Shown: one piece after another, positions 58,199 to 64,000 of the stretch
Position numbering within the stretch: the first letter of the stretch is position 1
Layout of the letters: the number at the start of each line of letters is the position of its first letter
Source: Moringa oleifera
Lineage: Eukaryota > Streptophyta > Magnoliopsida > Brassicales > Moringaceae
Assembly: GCA_021397835.1 (NCBI GenBank)
Contig: JAJFZO010000028.1
Coordinates: 2,589,501 to 2,653,500, forward strand
DNA: 64,000 nt
Direction: 5' to 3'
Translations under genes and position numbers: made by a program
The notes under the pieces: model-generated
Database searches by the model: none
Seen by the model: the letters and a program-made list of their open reading frames with translations, nothing else
Told to the model about the DNA's origin: nothing

Positions 58199-61100
58199 GT
58201 CTATTACTCTCTTCGTAATGTATAAGAAAATAATATATTGAATAATTTGGATGATAATGCGTCATGTTTTAGAATATCACAGAGCTTCATAACTTTCAAA
58301 CAGTTTCAAAACTATTTCCAAAAAAAAAAAAAATTCTCTACATAAAAGGTTACTTCATACAAGTAAGTACTTGTCATCATAAGTTTTTTCCTTTATGTTT
58401 TTATAGTTAAGAGCCCATACTTATACTAGCTTTGCCAAAATAGGATTTGAGTATAATCTAGATGATTGTTGTTGGTACACTTTAGAGCTCCTAATAGAAC
58501 TCTTTTTTATTTTTTGGTATGAATGGACATAAGCTTAAAAGAGAAAAACAAAGAAATAGTAACCACATCAATTGATAATTATATAAAAAAATTTATATAT
58601 CACTGAGAAACATGAAATAATAATTACTTTAGTTGATAATTATAAAGATAACTATCAATTAATATCATTACAGATACAATGGAACATATTGGTGGATAGT
58701 TTTAAAGAGAGCTAGCTATCAATTAATGTTTGTATTACCTTCATTTCTATCATTGATTGCTAAAACGAAATATAAAAAATGAAAATTTTCATAATTGATT
58801 TCAACAAGAATAAAAAATGAAAAGCTTGTTTCAAACTTTAGTCATAAGTTTCTATGGGAATCGAATGCTAATTATGAAAATGTTAATCTTGAAAGCTTTA
58901 GTTAAAAGTTCCTAAAGCAAAGATGACTAAAACCTCCTTTATAAGCCACAAATACCCACTTTTTAAAAACATTCTAACTATAAATCCTAAAATTATATTC
59001 TTTTTTTACCGTTACCTATTTCTTAAATTGATATAACATCTTTAGAATTTTACTGTTTTGCTTGATTTTCATTGCAAAATCACTTCTCTTTATAATTTTT
59101 CCATTATTTTACTTCAACTCAAGTATAAAATTTGTTGAGTAAGTTGGTTTTTATCAAATCTATCATTTTTTAAAATTTTAAGATATGTTTAAATTGTTTT
59201 ATAATTTTATAATTGTTATATCATTTTTTTATAATGTTATTGTGCTTTGAAAATATAAAAAGACGTGTGAGATAAATTATGAGATCACCATTGAGGTAAC
59301 AAAAGTTTTTGTTAATGTAGTTTTTCAACGTAACATCTAATTTATATATTTATTTTTGACAACATAAGATACATTAGATGCTAATTATTGTCAACATGAT
59401 ATATGCACATACACTAGTTTTGATACCTCATTCTAAAGTAAGTTAATAAATTTTAACTCATGTTATTATTTTAAGACGCTATCCACAATTGTTTATGATA
59501 TTTACCTATTGAAGCTTTCAAGTTGTTTTTGGCACTTTATAAATTACCACATGGAAGAAAAATTGTAGAGTTTTATCACCAAGATGTGTATAAGGAAAAC
59601 TACATGTGTTATTATTTTTATTTTAAAAATAATATTTGAATTATTTGATTTAATATTCATGTTAGCTTTTTAACTTTGAGCGAGAGTATCATGGTATTGA
59701 TAAATATACAATATTCCTTTCTTTCAATTTATAAGTTGCTTAATAATTATTTTTATAATTAATATGTTTATTTAAAACTTAAATTTGATTTTTTAATTTT
59801 TTTATAAATATATGAAGCATAAAAAAACCTACACTAAAGTTTGAATTGAATGAAATTAAAAAAAAAATAAACTTTTTGATTTGGAGTTTGACGATGAACA
59901 TGGATTAAAGTAAAAGTGAAGTTCCTAATGTTCTTGCAATTGAAATTTTGTAATTTATACTATCAATATTAGAATATAAATACTTTCAAACTTATTTAAT
60001 AAATAAATTATATTATAATATAATTTTGTGAAAAATTTATTATACTTTTAAATTATTTAAAATTAAAAACTTATTTTAAAAAATTACATTTAAACAAGTA
60101 ATTGTAGTTTTTTAAGCTAAAACTTATTTATTTCAAGATAATTTTTATAATATATTAAAATCATGGCAAATTTAACAATAGTAGCAAATGTTGTTTGATA
60201 ATACCTAATTTCTTTTTAAATAATTTTTTTAAAAATAAAAAACAAGTGTTATATTAATATAATAATAGTAGAATACTTGATCATTTTATGAAATTGTTAA
60301 TTATAAATAATCAAATGAAAATATAAATTTTTTAAATTTCTAATGTTATTTAAAAATAATAAAAAATAATATTGATTGATTAACTATAATAAAAGCATTG
60401 ATTATAATTATAAAAAATAACAAATAATAAATTTTTTATAATAAAAATTTAATTAATAATGATAGTATACTCATCAAATTTACAATAAATTGAAGATTAT
60501 ATAACAAATAAAAATTTTAAAATCAAAGGTAAATATTATATAAAACCTTGATATTTATCCCATATTCACTATCAAATCCTTATGTTAAAAGTGACATATG
60601 TATTAAATTGATCTAAATAAAATATAACTAGAACATTTAAAAATTGAGAATGTTTAAATTAAAGATCTTATATAACAACTTTTGACATAATTTTTTATAG
60701 ATGTAAAGAAATATTCAACCTATCGCTAAAAAAGAATTTTAAAATTTTTTGAGAGTTAATATTATTTTAAATTTGCATTATCAAAATTTTAAAAAATTCA
60801 TAAAAAATATATCTTAAATCCAAAATTGTTCAAATTTAATAAATAGATCCAAGATAAAGTGAAGAATTTATTTAGCTCGATGTTTAAGTATTTGAACAAT
60901 AAAAATACCCACAATTTTTTATAGGCATTTAAGCTAAAGTTCAATTGAATCAAATTGATAGATTAAATTTTATTTTTAAAAAAATATGAGAATTTGGTTG
61001 ATAATAGAGGACAAATATTAGAATTATATGTAATATTTACGTTAAAATCAACTATCATACTTATTTAATTTTTAAAATAAAAAAGTTTAAACTTTAATTT

Positions 61101-61227
61101 TAGAGCCACCAATATTTTTCTTACACTTTTTTGGTCAGTTGTATAAATGATTGTTTTTTATTAATCGATTAAAGTGCTTTTGAAGCATCAACTAAAAACT
61201 ATTTCACAATGATGGATGCTTATTGAA
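58199..61227. other. A+T-rich DNA, no gene recognised
   Basis: Extremely A+T-rich (long runs of A or T, few G or C). No protein domain on either strand. Short 'tatcaattaat' / 'aattgataatta' motifs recur between 58,560 and 58,760 without a clear repeat unit. Confidence 0.5.
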
Positions 61228-61560
61228 TCAATTGATAATTAAAGCATATCAATAAGTTAGAAATACATTTCATTACCACATTAATGGAGAGCACCTAAAA
61301 GTTTATTTTTAAATTACTCACTTATTTGATGAAATTTTAATTTTGAGCTTATTTATTGTTTTATTTTATTTATTAATATTAATTTCATCCATATATACTT
61401 AAGCTATCTAAAATTTGTAAGGCTCTCATATTAAGTCTACCTATTACCATCTTGATGGTTATCATAAAATTATTCTCTTACATTAAAGATATAAAGATGT
61501 GATGATAAAATAGTTTATTTTTGATATAGTGAATTAAATATGAGCAAATCAAAGCCATAA
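61228..61560. repeat. diverged repeat, copy 1 (offset ~1.28 kb)
   Basis: Aligns by eye with 62,503-62,850. Shared blocks in the same order are 'tcaattgataattaaag', 'tttcatccatatat', 'aggctctcatat', 'accatcttgatggttatca', 'tagtttatttttgatata' and 'aattaaatatg'. Diverged, with indels. Confidence 0.7.
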
Positions 61561-62502
61561 TTTAGTAAATCCAAAAGGAAAGTCTATATACTCTTTCAGT
61601 TCAATTACTCTAAAATGCTTCTTAAGTGGCAGCTTGGAGGTTTTTTTTTTTTTTTTCATTAATCAATGTGAATTGAACCATTGAGTTCAATTCGGTTTGA
61701 TGGTTTTTGTTTAGGTTAAAAATTTTTAATTTGAACTAGGTCAGAGCAAGTTAAATTATAAAAAATTAACCAAAATAGAGTCAAATCAAATGTGTAAGAT
61801 ATTATAAGTTCATTTATAGGTTCTTCAAAATAATAATAGTTTCAACATTACTTGATATTATCTAAATACAAAATGTAAACAGTTCATACTAAAATTACAT
61901 TTTTTTCATAAATATAATTTACGGATAAAATTGACAGTTCAATAAAAGATTGGTCGATTATATTTAATTAATCTTTTTAATAATAAATTTTAAAAAATTA
62001 TAAAAATTATAAAATATTAAATTAATTTAATAAAAAAGTAATTAATAGACAATTATAATAAATATAAAAATCATTTTTATGAAATTGTAAATATATGTAA
62101 AAATAATAAAATAATATTACTGATGGTTTAAGAATACAATAGTCTATTATGTTCAACTAAATATAAAAAACTTTAGAAGTAATAAATAATTTAAAACAAA
62201 ATTAAAGACACCATAGTGATAAGTTAGTCATGAGTTTATTATTAAAGTAAATGATTATACCAAAAAATTAAAAATTTTAAATAATTATTTGAATTTATTC
62301 ATTTATATAACACTGTTATAATGGTTACTTTTGTATTAAAACCAATCATTGTATTATTTAATCTAAAAAATTAAAAATTAAAACTATAATCGAGGAATCA
62401 ATAATATATATATATATATTTTATATTTTATCGTCATTAATATAGATAATTATTTTTAAATTGTCAATTAAAATATATTTATAATAGTGTGTGCTTGTCA
62501 TA

Positions 62503-62850
62503 TCAATTGATAATTTAAAGAATTTCAACAAGTTCATGTAAATTTCATTAGCAAATTGACAACCACTACCTACAAAAATGTCTAGTTTCAAATAACGTTC
62601 ACTTTTAGATTAAATTTTAATTTTTGGCTTGTTTGCCTACCTTCTTTTGTTTATTACCATCTAAAGTTTCATCTATGTATTCAAGCTATTTAGAATTTAT
62701 TAGGCTCTCACATAATTTTAACTCCTACCATCTTGATGATTATCAAAAATTTGTCTTCTTTCATTAAAGAAAGAAAGATATATATGATGTTAAAATAGTT
62801 TACTTTTGATATAACTAATTAAATATGGATTCAGACCAAAGTCATAACTT
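62503..62850. repeat. diverged repeat, copy 2
   Basis: Partner of 61,228-61,560, same orientation, 1,275-1,285 bp downstream. The pair could be LTRs of a short decayed retroelement or an old tandem duplication. No internal coding sequence is visible between them. Confidence 0.7.
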
Positions 62851-64000
62851 AAAAGAAGCCAAAAGTGGAAGGTTTTTAATTCTTCCATTTGAAGTACACC
62901 AAATAAATTCAATTATAGGAGAGGAGGCTTTGATATTGTTAAGTAAGGATTGGGGTCCAAATACTAACTTGAGCTTAAAAAGGTTAGCTCAAGATCAATA
63001 TTTTGGACATGAGGGGCCAATCTAAGAGATTTAATCTTATGTTGCAAGCAACTCTTTAGCATTAGTACGTAGGAATATAAAGAATAAAAGACAAGCGAGA
63101 ATCAATAAGGACAAACAAGACTCTTTAAACCACTTCAGTGAAAGTAAGTAGACAACATTAGTGGAATGTTGTCTTGAAGTGTATGTCATAAGTGGTAAAA
63201 CTACTTTACCGTTATTTAACTCATATAATTACTAATTGATTATCAAAATGTGACTTTACTTAACCCCATGATGACTTTTCCTTTCTTTTGTATTCTTTTG
63301 AAACCTAAAATCATTGCAACGTTAATCTCTCACGTATTTTGTTCCTCCTATAAGACACCATTTTTTGAAACATCAACTTTCTTTATACAATTTATTAAAT
63401 TATCAATATCTAATAACATATCTTATTTAATTTTGTTTATGAAATTTTTCCAAGATCTTTAATTCATATATAAAATAATCTAGATCATCAATATTTAATA
63501 ACATATCTTATTTTAAAACTTTTTCAAGTTACATTCTTACTCTTTTGTTTTTTGAATATTATGATTAAATTATTTTGAAGTGGTTAGAAAATAGATTAAA
63601 TATTTACATTTTAAATAAAGAATGAATAATCAAAGATTTTTTCTTTTTTGTTTCGTTAAACAATTATAGAAATTTTATTGATTTGAAGAGAAGGTTAAAA
63701 AAAGATAAAACTTGGATTGTGAAAAGTATCAAAATATTATTAATGATAAGAAAAAGTGGGAGAGATAGAAAAGAAATAGGAAGAAAAGAAGTTCAAAAAA
63801 TTGCCTTTTTTTCAATTAATAAAAAAGTTGTTTTTTGTGACAATAAGACTTTGTTGCATGATTAAAGATGTATTCATTATATAACTTTTTTCAAAAGAAA
63901 CTAAAACAAAAAAAAAAATATGAAAGCTACATTGGTTTTACATTTAATTGCATAATGATAACATCAAGGTTTCTTAAACATATATATATATATATATATA
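62851..64000. other. A+T-rich DNA, no gene recognised
   Basis: The open frames at 62,825-63,025, 63,250-63,462 and 63,683-63,865 (plus) show no recognisable domain. A segment at 62,850-63,240 is less A+T-rich and LTR- or UTR-like in texture, but I found no partner for it. A (TA)n microsatellite occupies the window end (about 63,980-64,000). Confidence 0.45.

Noticed and set aside
62825..63025. Gag-like or pol-like frame of a retroelement
   Set aside because: The sequence reads as ordinary charged peptide with no CCHC, protease or other retroelement motif.

Overview
The window looks like plant nuclear DNA, most likely from a eudicot. It is very A+T-rich and contains CACTA (En/Spm) and Mutator-like (MULE) DNA transposons, Ty3/gypsy and LINE remnants, and two degenerate intron-containing plant genes. 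I see no clearly intact host gene, no CRISPR array, and no rRNA gene or functional tRNA gene. The species cannot be fixed from the sequence alone.

Layout. 1-6.4 kb: decayed 3' end of a Ty3/gypsy pol gene, followed by four tandem copies of a ~1.03 kb repeat that itself contains ~280 bp sub-repeats. 6.4-11.7 kb: A+T-rich DNA with a miniaturised MULE relic (7.8-8.8 kb) and a CACTA transposase relic (10.1-10.8 kb). 11.7-13.8 kb (minus strand): the 3' exons of a gene I recognise as a plant TEX2-like/DUF2404 protein (PH plus SMP lipid-transfer domain). 53.35-55.9 kb (minus strand): upstream exons of the same gene. The ~39.5 kb between the two halves is almost entirely nested transposons.

Inside that nest. 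CACTA-3 (~13.94-31.23 kb) encodes a decayed TNP2-type transposase and a second CACTA ORF, and carries a fragment of a receptor-like kinase. CACTA-2 (16,719-20,999, TSD TAC) sits inside the second ORF of CACTA-3. A MULE (~32.1-53.35 kb) has a MURA transposase on the plus strand and a DUF1985/Ulp1-like gene on the minus strand. CACTA-1 (35,904-48,631, 12,728 bp, TSD TTC) sits inside the MULE.

The most striking feature is in CACTA-1. Between its terminal promoter region and its transposase it carries a nearly complete laccase gene copy with introns, about 800 bp of 5' flank and a TATA box (44,816-47,772). The copy is truncated in the last exon, has several in-frame stops (mostly CAG to TAG) and is bracketed by a 67-bp direct duplication. 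This fits DNA-level capture of a host gene through repair of a break inside the transposon, followed by decay of the kind expected from cytosine methylation.

55.9-64 kb: a LINE reverse-transcriptase-downstream fragment, fused to a solitary CACTA end of the CACTA-3 family, then A+T-rich DNA with one diverged repeated segment ~1.28 kb apart.

Insertion order that can be read from nesting: the TEX2-like gene came first, then CACTA-3 and the MULE inserted into it, then CACTA-2 into CACTA-3 and CACTA-1 into the MULE. All homology calls are from reading translations by eye and recalling family motifs; no database search was run.
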